From Treponema sp. (GTDB taxonomy: Bacteria > Spirochaetota > Spirochaetia > Treponematales > Breznakiellaceae), in assembly GCA_031272575.1 (NCBI GenBank), contig JAISTO010000036.1, forward strand, positions 1 to 44,886: 44,886 nucleotides of DNA. Direction: 5' to 3'. The translations under genes were made by a program, and so were the position numbers. This document shows positions 16,070 to 24,504 of the stretch, piece after piece (positions within the stretch are counted from its first letter, which is position 1; each line of letters starts with the position of its first letter). Below the pieces are notes generated by a model. That model did not search any database and was not told the origin of the DNA. It worked only from the letters and a program-made list of their open reading frames with translations.

Positions 16070-16141
16070 ATGCCTCAACACCGATATGCGGCGGCAGTAG
16101 TGTTGCTGCTCCTCTCCGGCGCCCCGCTTACGGGCTGCTAA
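16070..16141 (+). CDS. Lipoprotein signal peptide that stops right after its lipobox Cys
   Basis: 23 residues (start MPQHRYAAAV, end APLTGC then TAA); ATG at 16070, with AGGA nine nt before it. An alternative ATG at 16061 is too close to that ribosome site. The peptide is a textbook lipoprotein signal (short basic start, AVVLLLL core, lipobox LTGC) with nothing after the cysteine. The 13 codons after the TAA are open and in frame with the next gene, itself a lipoprotein. It may be a fossil of a former N-terminus, a translated leader for the GH18 gene, or a true lipopeptide. Confidence 0.45.
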   Translation: MPQHRYAAAVVLLLLSGAPLTGC

Positions 16142-16180
16142 AGTCCAGGGCCTGGGCTGCCGATACTTGAAAGAGGCGAT

Positions 16181-17248
16181 ATGAAAACTTTTTTATTGTG
16201 GTGCGCGGTGCTTGCAGGAGGCGTGTTATTTATACAATGCCGCTCAACGTCTGCGTCACGAGAATCCGGGAAGGAGCTGAGCAAGACCATTGCGCTTGCC
16301 TCTGCGGAGCTCCCCATAGTCGAGGAGAGCCTGCGGCAGACTCTGATACTGCCGCAGAGTTCCTACCCTGAAATCTACGGCTACGTCATGAGCGGCCGTG
16401 AGCATACTTTTCGGAAAGATATGCCGGTGTCTGATCTTTTCTACTTTGCCGCGGAACCGAATGTCTACGGCAATTTAGTAGGCGTACCCAATCGCAAAAA
16501 ATTAGCTGCCTTTCGCGGCAAAGTACACCTCGTCGTTGCGGCCGCGAGCCCGACCCTGTTTCACTTCATTCTCCGCGAGGGGAGCGAAGAACGCAGGCAG
16601 TTGGTGAAAGATATTGCCGCCGCGTCAAAAAACTTTGACGGCCTCCAGATCGATTTCGAACAGGTGCACAAACGGGACGAAAAAGCATTCGTGTCATTTC
16701 TGAAAGAAGTCCGCAGCGGCATTGGGAACAAACTCTTTTCTATCGCGATTCCCGCGCGCACCCACCGGATTGCAAACGAGGCGTACGATTACCAAACACT
16801 CGCCGCGATTGCGGACAAGATTCTCGTGATGGCGTACGACGAACACTGGTCAGGGAGCAAGCCGGGGCCCATAGCGTCGATGGAATGGTGCAGGAAAGTC
16901 GCGGAGTACTCGATACAGACCATAGGCCCGCACAAGTTGATTATGGGGCTGCCGTTCTACGGCCGCTCCTGGGGAAGTTTCAATCCGAATACCGCGTACA
17001 TATTTTCTTCGATAGAAGAAGTACAACAGGCGCAGGGCATAAAACGCGTTAACCGAACCGATGCTATTATCCCGATGTTCGAGTATGAGCGGCCGGTCAC
17101 GGTCACCGTGTATTACGAGGATGAACAGTCCATTGCCTTCAGGCTGGCAGAGTACCGCTCCCTCGGAGTGCAGTCCGTCGGTTTCTGGCGGATAGGCCAG
17201 GAGAGCCCCGGCGTCTGGCAGACGATGCGGCTCGAGAGAAACAAATGA
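16181..17248 (+). CDS. GH18-family glycoside hydrolase (YaaH-like), lipoprotein
   Basis: 355 residues. The N-terminal hydrophobic segment ends in LFIQC (Cys20), a relaxed spirochaete-type lipobox. The GH18 catalytic signature is NFDGLQIDFEQV, with the proton donor Glu160. Later strands include ILVMAYDEHW and LIMGLPFYGRSW, both typical of GH18 barrels related to the spore-wall hydrolase YaaH; the C-terminal GVQSVGFWRIGQE completes the barrel. It is expected to cleave beta-1,4-linked GlcNAc polymers, probably peptidoglycan in view of the MltD-like neighbour, whose start overlaps its stop (ATGA). Confidence 0.87.
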   Translation: MKTFLLWCAVLAGGVLFIQCRSTSASRESGKELSKTIALASAELPIVEESLRQTLILPQSSYPEIYGYVMSGREHTFRKDMPVSDLFYFAAEPNVYGNLVGVPNRKKLAAFRGKVHLVVAAASPTLFHFILREGSEERRQLVKDIAAASKNFDGLQIDFEQVHKRDEKAFVSFLKEVRSGIGNKLFSIAIPARTHRIANEAYDYQTLAAIADKILVMAYDEHWSGSKPGPIASMEWCRKVAEYSIQTIGPHKLIMGLPFYGRSWGSFNPNTAYIFSSIEEVQQAQGIKRVNRTDAIIPMFEYERPVTVTVYYEDEQSIAFRLAEYRSLGVQSVGFWRIGQESPGVWQTMRLERNK

Positions 17249-18393
17249 CACAGGGCAGAAATGCAGTCAAAAAATCTATCGGCGGTCTAAAAATCGTCTG
17301 CTGGTGGATACTGTGTGTCCCCGGCCTTCTTCTCGCGCCAGCCTCTTCCGCCGACGATGGCGGGAGGCCCCTCCGCTCGGTGCAGACGCCGCAGGAGGAT
17401 CATCCCGCGGAACGGGGGGAACTGCCCGCTTTTTACGCGGATGCCGCGCCCCGCCTTCTGTCTATCGCGGGGCCGGAGGTGCTGGACGAGCCGCTCGTGC
17501 GCTCCTACCTGAGCCGCTACCTTACCCCCACCGGCCTTTCGTGGCTAAAGGCCACGAGGACTCGGGGCGCGCCGTTTATCCCCTTCATCAAAAAACAGAT
17601 CGCCGCGCGGGGACTTCCCTATGAGTTAGTTTTTCTACCGGCGGTCGAATCGGAGTTCGTCGTGAGCGCCAAAAGCAAGTCCGGCGCCGCGGGGCTCTGG
17701 CAGTTCATGCAGAACAGCATAGGGCCCTTCAACATACAGATTGACAGTTGGGTCGACGAGCGTTTCGATTTCTGGAAAGCGACTGAGGGGGCGCTCGCAA
17801 AATTGCAGGACAATTACCGCATTCTGGGAGACTGGCCTCTCGCGCTCGCGGCCTACAATGCCGGACTTGGGGGTGTGCAGCGGCTCATCCGTCAAACCGG
17901 CGAACACGACTACTGGGCGCTCTGCGCGCGCAGGCAGTTCAAAACTGAGGCCGTACATTACGTTCCCAAATTCATCGCGATTTCGTATATCCTTTCCAAC
18001 CCCCGCAGGTTCGGCCTCGACCTGTTGTGGGAGTCCGACCCGGCCTGGACGCGCCTTCCGGTGAGCCGGCAAGTCGATCTGGGCCGGCTCGCGAAAGTAT
18101 CCGGCGTCGATTACGCGCTGCTCAAAAAAGCGAATCAGGAACTGCGCTACGGCATTACGCCGCCCCGAAAGACCTATCTTTTGAAAGTACCCGCCGCGGC
18201 AGCGGAGAGCATCAGGCAGAGCATGGATCGCGCCAATATGCCGGTGCGCATGCACATCGTGCAGCAGGGCGAGACGCTCTGGGGCATCGCCCGCTCGTAC
18301 GGCCTTACGCCCGAGGCCCTGGCCGAGGCGAACAGCATCCCCCTGAACGGCATTCTGTCCATAGGAAAGGTGTTAAAGGTGCCTGTCAGGTAG
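17245..18393 (+). CDS. mltD: Membrane-bound lytic transglycosylase D-like, SLT plus LysM
   Basis: 382 residues with an N-terminal hydrophobic signal (about 14-32). The transglycosylase domain (about 115-235) has the catalytic Glu in LPAVESEFVVSAKSKSGAAGLWQFM and the second motif ALAAYNAGLGGVQRLI. One LysM domain lies at the C-terminus (HIVQQGETLWGIARSYGLT...IGKVLKVP). It cleaves glycan strands of peptidoglycan to 1,6-anhydro products in the periplasm. E. coli MltD carries more LysM modules, so this is a shorter form. Coupled with the upstream GH18 gene through ATGA. Confidence 0.92.
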   Translation: MTQGRNAVKKSIGGLKIVCWWILCVPGLLLAPASSADDGGRPLRSVQTPQEDHPAERGELPAFYADAAPRLLSIAGPEVLDEPLVRSYLSRYLTPTGLSWLKATRTRGAPFIPFIKKQIAARGLPYELVFLPAVESEFVVSAKSKSGAAGLWQFMQNSIGPFNIQIDSWVDERFDFWKATEGALAKLQDNYRILGDWPLALAAYNAGLGGVQRLIRQTGEHDYWALCARRQFKTEAVHYVPKFIAISYILSNPRRFGLDLLWESDPAWTRLPVSRQVDLGRLAKVSGVDYALLKKANQELRYGITPPRKTYLLKVPAAAAESIRQSMDRANMPVRMHIVQQGETLWGIARSYGLTPEALAEANSIPLNGILSIGKVLKVPVR

Positions 18394-18417
18394 GGAGTAA
18401 TGAAGGGAAGTTTTCTT

Positions 18418-19308
18418 ATGAAAAAAATGATGGTTTACTTCCTCATGCTGATGTTTGGCTCTTCTGTGCAGGGGCAGGAGGAGCATGCGCGGATTGAGAT
18501 TACGGGCAGCATTGACTGGGTAAAGGCTGAAATTAATGCGGTGGGGACTCTGAACCTTGCGCTCGCGGGGGTGAAGATGCCGGCAGGCAGGCTGCGGGGC
18601 GAGGAGATTTTGAACTCGGAGTACCCGCAGGCGCTGCGCGCTTTTTTGCTGCCCATACAGGTGGACTCCGCCTCGACGCTGGAGGAACTGGTGGGCACCG
18701 AGGCATACCCCCTGGCCGCGCTTGACGCGCTCTGCGAGCGGGGCCGCGGCGCCCCGCCCGCGCTTTCGAAAGACCTCAGTGCCCTGACAGGCCGCTATAC
18801 CGTCCCCCTGGACGCGCTGAGCGCGGAGTTCGCTTTGCACAAGCGGGCTGCCCCTATCCCCATACTGCTCGATCCGGTCCCCAGCGCGGAATATACGTCC
18901 ATCATCGTTGTGGTTGAAGAGGCGCTGCCGGTACATGGCCGGCCGCGAGGCCTAAAAAGCCTCCCCCGGCCCTGCCTCTTCCCGCGGATCTGGGACACGA
19001 ACATGGACTTGCTTTACGAGCGGGCGGTGGGCGAGCCGGGCAACAAAACCCGCATAGTCCGTTATATCAGTTTGCAGGATATTTTTTTCAACACCCCGAC
19101 CGGCCTTCGGGGTGACATTGCCGCGTTCGCGGGCGCGCGCCCGCTCCGCATTATTGCGCAAGAGGTCTTCGGCGAGACCCCAACCGACCTCGTCATCGAC
19201 GCGGAGGACGCGCGGATTATCCTTTCGAGTGAAAATAACAAGGCGCTCCTCCGTGCGCACAAGGTGATCTTCGCGTTTCCGGCGGAAGCGCTGCGGAGTT
19301 CTTTGTAA
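18418..19308 (+). CDS. Secreted protein of unknown function
   Basis: 296 residues from the ATG at 18418, chosen because AAGGGAAG lies 7 nt upstream. The in-frame ATG at 18400 has its ribosome site only 2 nt away. The signal peptide is MKKMMVYFLMLMFGSSVQGQ. The body is mixed alpha/beta (for example SLQDIFFNTPTGLRGDIAAFAG) without recognisable catalytic motifs. It lies between the cell-wall hydrolases and pyrD in an apparent operon; its stop overlaps the pyrD start (TAATG). A periplasmic role linked to the upstream genes is an inference. Confidence 0.75.
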   Translation: MKKMMVYFLMLMFGSSVQGQEEHARIEITGSIDWVKAEINAVGTLNLALAGVKMPAGRLRGEEILNSEYPQALRAFLLPIQVDSASTLEELVGTEAYPLAALDALCERGRGAPPALSKDLSALTGRYTVPLDALSAEFALHKRAAPIPILLDPVPSAEYTSIIVVVEEALPVHGRPRGLKSLPRPCLFPRIWDTNMDLLYERAVGEPGNKTRIVRYISLQDIFFNTPTGLRGDIAAFAGARPLRIIAQEVFGETPTDLVIDAEDARIILSSENNKALLRAHKVIFAFPAEALRSSL

Positions 19309-20246
19309 TGGAACAGCAGGTTGATTTAAGTGTTGAAATCGCGGGAGTCACTTTTTCCAACCCGGTAATTGCGGCAAGCGGGACCTTTGGTTACGGAAAA
19401 GAATACGCGGGGATGCTCGACATTGGGGCGCTCGGCGGCATCTGCACGAAGGGGCTTACACTGAGGCCCCGGCAGGGAAACGAGGGCGCCCGCATCTACG
19501 AAACCCCGGCAGGGCTTTTAAATTCGATCGGCCTTGAAAACCCCGGCATACCCGCATTCATTGAAAACGAACTGCCCGGGCTAAAAGCGCTGGGTCCTAA
19601 TGTGATAGCAAATCTCTCCGGCTCGACAGCAGCCGAATACGCGGAAGGCGCCGCGCTTCTCGCAGAGGCCGGCGTCGACATGATCGAGGTGAACATCTCC
19701 TGCCCTAACGTGAAGGCAGGGGGCCTCGCCTTCGGCATGGACTGCGAGAGTGCGGCGCTGGTAACGCGCAGTGTGCGGAAGGCTGCCCCTGCCGTTCCCC
19801 TTATGGTGAAACTTTCTCCCAACGCGCCGGACCTGTGCGGCATCGCGTTGGCCTGCGTAAACGCGGGCGCGGACGCGCTCTCGCTCGTGAACACATTCAA
19901 GGCCATGGCCATCGACATTGACACGCTGAAACCGGTCTTCGAAAACATACATGCGGGTCTCTCCGGGCCCTGCATTCACCCCATAGCGCTCCGCATGGTG
20001 TGGGAAGTGTACGAGGCGCTGGGGCGGGGTTCCCTGCCGCGCGTCCCGCTCGTGGGGATAGGGGGCATAGCCAACGCCCGCGACGCGATCGAGTTCCTCG
20101 CAGCCGGCGCCGCGGCCGTGGAGATAGGCGCCGCAACCTTCGCCCACCCCCGCGCCATGACCGAGGTCATCGCCGGCATAGCCGCGTATCTCAAAGAAAA
20201 AAATTTCTCCACTGTGCCGGACCTCACTGCCCATTGCCGCACTTGA
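19308..20246 (+). CDS. pyrD: Dihydroorotate dehydrogenase, class 1B type
   Basis: 312 residues, full length for the family. FMN and substrate motifs: NPVIAASGTFGYG at the start, NSIGLENPG (72-80), and NISCPNVK with the catalytic base Cys132, which marks the class 1 enzymes (class 2 uses Ser). VNTFKAMAIDIDT and the phosphate-binding GIGGIANARDAIEFL follow. It oxidises dihydroorotate to orotate in pyrimidine synthesis. Class 1B enzymes normally need the FAD/2Fe-2S subunit PyrK, which is not encoded in this window. Last gene of the operon; convergent with recF. Confidence 0.95.
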   Translation: MEQQVDLSVEIAGVTFSNPVIAASGTFGYGKEYAGMLDIGALGGICTKGLTLRPRQGNEGARIYETPAGLLNSIGLENPGIPAFIENELPGLKALGPNVIANLSGSTAAEYAEGAALLAEAGVDMIEVNISCPNVKAGGLAFGMDCESAALVTRSVRKAAPAVPLMVKLSPNAPDLCGIALACVNAGADALSLVNTFKAMAIDIDTLKPVFENIHAGLSGPCIHPIALRMVWEVYEALGRGSLPRVPLVGIGGIANARDAIEFLAAGAAAVEIGAATFAHPRAMTEVIAGIAAYLKEKNFSTVPDLTAHCRT

Positions 20247-20261
20247 CAATGACGAGGAGAG

Positions 20262-20284
20262 ATTCCGCGGTCGAGCCGCGGAAT
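20262..20284. repeat. REP-like palindrome
   Basis: ATTCCGCGG-TCGAG-CCGCGGAAT, identical over 28 nt to the copy at 9861-9888. Both copies are followed shortly by TCTATGCGTTT. It sits between the convergent pyrD and recF genes and may act as a terminator there. Confidence 0.75.
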
Positions 20285-20318
20285 GACGAGGGGAAATCAC
20301 TCTATGCGTTTTAGGCGC

Positions 20319-21395
20319 TCAGGCTGGTGTCAAAGCGCCGCCCTCGACCGTGTACACCACAGTGTCAGGTTTGCGGTACGCCTGATACGGTTCGCCTGGC
20401 AAAAAGGTGAAAAATGCCTGGTCGTAGGACGGCATATTTTCCAGGAAGCGCTTCCGCTTTTCGCCGTCCAGTTCGAGGAGCACATCGTCGAGCAGGAGCA
20501 CCGGGCGCTGTCCGGTCATCTCCGAAAAGCGCTGCGCCTGGGACACCCGCAGCAGCAGCGCGAGGAGCCGGCGCTGGCCCGTCGAGGCCCTGCCGGAAAA
20601 ATCAAGCCCCTTCCGCGAAAAAAGGTAGCGGTCGCGGTGGGGGCCGGACAGCGTTAGCGCGTGAAAGAGGTCCCCCTCGCGGCGCTGCGCCAGCAGGCCA
20701 ACAAGGGCCTCGAGCGAGGGCTCCTTCCAGGAGGGCGCGTAGCGGACAACCACCCCGTCGATGCCGGTGACCTCACGGAAGAGCGGCTCGAACACGAAAG
20801 AAAACTTTTCCGCGGCCTGAGAGCGTTTTTCCATTAAGAGCAGGCCGTACTGAGCGAGTTGGGGATCGATGGCATCGAGCAGCGAAAGGTTACCGCCATC
20901 TTTAAGCAGCGCGTTGCGCGTTTTCAGCACCTGCTTGTATCTGCGCAGATCGTCAACATAGAGGGGATCGTATAAACTCAAACTCTGGTCAAAAAACCAG
21001 CGCCGGCGCTCAGGGCTGCCGGAAACGAATTCCATATCTTCATGGCAGAACACGATGGCAGGACACGCGGATAGCAGTTCTTTGCGATCTTCAATTTTTT
21101 TGCCATCAATAAGAACCGTTTTTTTCCCCGCCTTGCAGGTAACGGCAATATCGCTGTGCAAAACTGAATCGCTTTTAAGAGACACTGCGCAGTCTTTTTC
21201 GCCGCTGCGGACCAACTCGCTGTCCCGCACCCCGCGAAACGACGAGGCGTAGGAACAGAAGTAGAGGGCTTCGAGAAAATTCGTTTTCCCCTGGCCGTTT
21301 TCGCCGACCAGAAAAATGTCTTTTCCCGGAGCGGCGGTTTCCGCGTCCGCAAGGTTGCGAAAACCAACCGTCCGCAGCGAAAGTACCGTACTCAA
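20319..21395 (-). CDS. recF: DNA replication and repair protein RecF
   Basis: 358 residues, usual family length. Walker A is LVGENGQGKTNFLEALYF (about 31-48), the ABC signature region is LSGPHRDRYLF with STGQRRLLALLL, and Walker B is VLLLDDVLLELD. It loads RecA at ssDNA-dsDNA junctions with RecO and RecR. The likely start is TTG at 21395, overlapping the dnaN stop (TTGA), which implies translational coupling; no ATG or GTG is better placed. Confidence 0.95.
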   Translation of the reverse strand: MSTVLSLRTVGFRNLADAETAAPGKDIFLVGENGQGKTNFLEALYFCSYASSFRGVRDSELVRSGEKDCAVSLKSDSVLHSDIAVTCKAGKKTVLIDGKKIEDRKELLSACPAIVFCHEDMEFVSGSPERRRWFFDQSLSLYDPLYVDDLRRYKQVLKTRNALLKDGGNLSLLDAIDPQLAQYGLLLMEKRSQAAEKFSFVFEPLFREVTGIDGVVVRYAPSWKEPSLEALVGLLAQRREGDLFHALTLSGPHRDRYLFSRKGLDFSGRASTGQRRLLALLLRVSQAQRFSEMTGQRPVLLLDDVLLELDGEKRKRFLENMPSYDQAFFTFLPGEPYQAYRKPDTVVYTVEGGALTPA

Positions 21396-22498
21396 TACTG
21401 CTGCGGCTGCATAGGCATGACGATGTGGAAGTAGTCCGACTCGGGCTCAGGCTTCATGGTGATAGCCTTGCTGTTATCCGTAAAGCGGACAACCACCTCT
21501 TCGCTTTCCATAGGCCGCAGCGGTTCGTCGATGTACCGGCAGTTGAACGATAGGGAAATGTTTTCCCCGCTGTACTCGCAGGAAATTTCTTTCCGCGCCT
21601 CGCCGATTTCGCTTTCGGTCGAGTAGACACTAATCGTGTCCTGGCTCAACTCGAAGAAGATGCGATGGGATTTCGATTCCATCATGGGTGACACCGTCTT
21701 GAGCGCGTCGAGCAGTTCCTGCCGATCTACCTTAAAGTATAAGGTTTGATCCTCAGGAATTACCCTGCGGTAGTTGGGGAAATTGCCCTCGATAAGGACG
21801 GACGACAGTTTGTACGACCCGAAAGAGATAAAAATGTTCCGCTCGGTGAGCGAAAGCGAAATTTCGCCTTCGTCGCCTGCCCGTTTCCTCACCACCTCGA
21901 GGATTTTCGGTGGGATAATGACCGGCTTGAAGTCTTTTATCCCCTGCGCCAATTCTTTTTTGATGAGGGAAAGCCTCCTGCCGTCTGTGGCCACCATGAT
22001 GAGGAAGTTTTCCTCTTTTTCGAAGAAAACGCCGTTCATAAAGTAGCGCGTTTCGTCATCTGACACAGCAAAGATGACGTTGGTGATCATGTCCTTGATT
22101 TCCGCCGCGGGAACCGCAAAGACATCCTCGCCTGCATCGGGGAAATCGGGGAACTTTTCGCTGGTGACGCTGTTCAACTGATACTTAACCCTTTTGGAGG
22201 GCATTTTGATCAGTACTTTTGAGTCAGCCTGCTCAAATTCGAGTTCTCCGTCCGGTATGGTGTTCAAAATTCCGCAGAATTTTCCACCAAGTACCGTGAC
22301 CGATCCCGGCTCGACGACCTCAACGGGCACAGTGGTCTCGAAATTGACCTTGTTGTCCGTTGCCTTGATTTTCAACGAGTCATTGGCAGCCTCCAGATAC
22401 ATGTTCGACAGTATCGAGGTCGTGTTCTGAGACCCAATGATCTCGTTGGCAATGGCGACTTCTTTAAGAAGCACGCTCCGTTCGCAAGTAAACTTCAT
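21392..22498 (-). CDS. dnaN: DNA polymerase III beta sliding clamp
   Basis: 368 residues, normal length, three clamp domains. MKFTCERSVLLKEV at the N-terminus and RYFMNGVFFE and ATDGRRLS in the middle domain are typical, and the C-terminus ends in HIVMPMQ, the usual clamp ending. Ribosome site AGGAGAG. It lies 233 nt downstream of dnaA, with recF coupled behind it, the standard origin cluster. Confidence 0.97.
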   Translation of the reverse strand: MKFTCERSVLLKEVAIANEIIGSQNTTSILSNMYLEAANDSLKIKATDNKVNFETTVPVEVVEPGSVTVLGGKFCGILNTIPDGELEFEQADSKVLIKMPSKRVKYQLNSVTSEKFPDFPDAGEDVFAVPAAEIKDMITNVIFAVSDDETRYFMNGVFFEKEENFLIMVATDGRRLSLIKKELAQGIKDFKPVIIPPKILEVVRKRAGDEGEISLSLTERNIFISFGSYKLSSVLIEGNFPNYRRVIPEDQTLYFKVDRQELLDALKTVSPMMESKSHRIFFELSQDTISVYSTESEIGEARKEISCEYSGENISLSFNCRYIDEPLRPMESEEVVVRFTDNSKAITMKPEPESDYFHIVMPMQPQQY

Positions 22499-22731
22499 GT
22501 TACTCTCCTATTATTGTGTTAATTAAAATAAAGAAGAAATAATAGTAGGCAAGGTGAATATGTGAATAACCTGCCTAAATGCTTATGTTAAAAGGATTTA
22601 GCATCCTGCTAACATGAGAATAAAGGCACTGTTTATTAGCACATTTTTACCTTACTTTACAATTTTTCTTCGTTATCGTCATTATTCACATAGTTTAACA
22701 TACTAGTAACATTTTTTCAAGAGGATATTGA
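22499..22731. promoter_or_regulatory. dnaA-dnaN intergenic region with two DnaA boxes
   Basis: AT-rich region carrying TGTGAATAA (22561-22569, the complement of TTATTCACA) and TTATTCACA (22682-22690). These are likely DnaA-binding sites belonging to the bipartite origin or controlling dnaN. No gene is seen here. Confidence 0.7.
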
Positions 22732-24153
22732 TTAGTTTCGCATGCTGTATTCTCTTGCTTTGCGTTTGCAGTTTTCCACGATTTCGTAGAAATCCGGCTC
22801 GGTTTTGAGGCGGGTGTCTACTTTTCTGCACGCAAAAATAACGGTGGCATGGTCTTTTCCGAATTCCGCGCCGATTTCGGTCGTGGAGTATTCGGTAATT
22901 TCCCGCGCCAGGTACATGGCGATATGACGGGGCGTTACCACGTTTTTGCTCTTTTTTTTGCTCCGCAGATCGTTGTGCGACAGGTGAAACTCGTCCGCGA
23001 CGGCCTTAAGGATGATGTCGATGGACATCGTTGGCTGACGCGGCGAGCCGATAAGGTCGCGCATCTGCTTTTGCGCATCGACAAGGGTGATGGGCCTGCC
23101 CGTAAGGTCCTGATACGCGATAAGGTTTTTGAAGGCCGAAAGGAGGTCCCGTACGTTGCTGGCGACATTTTTCCCCACCAGGTCGATTATTTCGGCGGGA
23201 ATATTGGCTTTTTTTGTTTCGTTGATCGAGCGCAGAATGAGGATACGGGTCTCGTACTTTAGGGGTTTTAAATCCACCTTGAGTCCGGACTCGAAGCGGG
23301 TGGTAAGCCGTTCGGGAATCTTTTTTAAATCTGAAATGAGCCGGTCGCAGGTAAATACGACCTGTTTTTTCGAGTCTGCCAGCGCGTTGAAGGTATGGAA
23401 TAACTCCTCCTGCGTTTGTTCTTTTCCTTCGAAAAATTGAATGTCGTCGAGCAAAAGCACATCGGTGGTGTAGCGAAATTTGTTTTTGAAGGAATTCATC
23501 TTTTGGGAGTTCATGGCCTCCAGAAACTCGTTTAAAAAGTTTTCCGCGGTAATATAGGTGACGCGGAGGTTAGAGTTGAAGTGAATGTAGTTCCCGATGG
23601 CCTGCATAAGGTGCGTTTTGCCCAGCCCCACGCCGCCGTAAATGAGCACCGGATTGTAGGCAGAGCCGGGATTCCGGGCAATGACATCCGCGGCTTTTGC
23701 CGCGTACTTGTTGTCCTCGCCGATAATGTAATTGTCGAAGGTGAAATCCTCGCGGAGGCTCGGCAGTTGCTTTCGCGGCGCCCTGGGGGCCTCTGTGGGG
23801 TGAATGTCTTTTGACTGCGGGGCGCTTGCCTTGTCCGGCGCTTCGGCAGGCTTCGGCTGCTGGCCGCTTGCAACGGCAGCCGCGGCTGCCGCATCTTCAT
23901 CGACCTTCAGGCTTACCGTGACTGTCGTTCCTGCCAGAGACGACAGTTTTTCCTGCAGCCGCGCTAAAAACTTGCGCTTAAACTGCGTCAAAAAGAAGGC
24001 CGAGGGAACCGAAACCTGCATTTCTTCTGGCCCGGAGGCGCTGAGAAAGCCGATCTTGCCCAGCCAGATAAAGTAATCGTCCTCTCCGCATTCAACGCGG
24101 AGTTCTTCGAGCGCCTCGTCAAAGAGAGCCTTGTAATCCCCTTTCTTAGCCAT
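22732..24153 (-). CDS. dnaA: Chromosomal replication initiator DnaA
   Basis: 473 residues. Domain I is about 1-85 and domain II is an Ala/Pro-rich linker (about 100-135). The domain III AAA+ core has Walker A in YGGVGLGKTHLMQAIGN and Walker B in VLLLDDIQFF. The domain IV helix-turn-helix has the DnaA signature near GAEFGKDHATVIFACRKV. It binds DnaA boxes and melts oriC. The ribosome site is AAGGAA. The coding strand faces away from the oriC region at 24154-24504. Confidence 0.98.
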   Translation of the reverse strand: MAKKGDYKALFDEALEELRVECGEDDYFIWLGKIGFLSASGPEEMQVSVPSAFFLTQFKRKFLARLQEKLSSLAGTTVTVSLKVDEDAAAAAAVASGQQPKPAEAPDKASAPQSKDIHPTEAPRAPRKQLPSLREDFTFDNYIIGEDNKYAAKAADVIARNPGSAYNPVLIYGGVGLGKTHLMQAIGNYIHFNSNLRVTYITAENFLNEFLEAMNSQKMNSFKNKFRYTTDVLLLDDIQFFEGKEQTQEELFHTFNALADSKKQVVFTCDRLISDLKKIPERLTTRFESGLKVDLKPLKYETRILILRSINETKKANIPAEIIDLVGKNVASNVRDLLSAFKNLIAYQDLTGRPITLVDAQKQMRDLIGSPRQPTMSIDIILKAVADEFHLSHNDLRSKKKSKNVVTPRHIAMYLAREITEYSTTEIGAEFGKDHATVIFACRKVDTRLKTEPDFYEIVENCKRKAREYSMRN

Positions 24154-24504
24154 ACCGTTTCCTTGTTCCCCCTGTTTTATTCACAACCTATTCACAATTA
24201 AAAAATGAAAATACTATACACAAAATAACTCTGTTTCGTATATGAGCATTTTCATTACTAATAAATGAAAAACAAAACAATATAACTCTTTACAATGTAA
24301 CGACTTATATTGTCAAGAACGCCGTTGCGATAAACAGACTGCCGCCTTGTTGATTTTCGTGGCCCCCTCCTTCCAAAAACCCGCAAAGTTATTCACAACC
24401 TATTCACAATTGTTGGATACTTGTGAAAATCGGTGAACATCTGTTTTGTCTGCATATAATATACCATAGGTTGTTTTTTTAGTCAAGGGGCGTGGGTCAG
24501 GATG
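24154..24504. other. Probable chromosomal origin oriC
   Basis: This 351-nt non-coding region upstream of dnaA contains two exact copies of a DnaA-box pair, TTATTCACA-AC-CTATTCACA, at 24177-24196 and 24389-24408 (the match extends 3 nt further, ATT). A degenerate inverted box, TTGTGAAAA, begins at 24421. Between the pairs, 24200-24320 is strongly AT-rich and suits an unwinding element. The dnaA promoter lies at its far end (24458-24486). Confidence 0.85.
24458..24486 (-). promoter_or_regulatory. Probable dnaA promoter
   Basis: Minus strand TTGACT (24486-24481), 17-nt spacer, TATATT (24463-24458). Transcription would start near 24451 and cross the whole DnaA-box region before reaching dnaA, giving a leader of about 300 nt. 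This would suit autoregulation by DnaA. Confidence 0.6.

Noticed and set aside
24425..24456. Short upstream ORF (MQTKQMFTDF...) in the dnaA leader
   Set aside because: Its ATG is only 2 nt from the -10 box, there is no ribosome site, and it runs through DnaA boxes. Probably chance.
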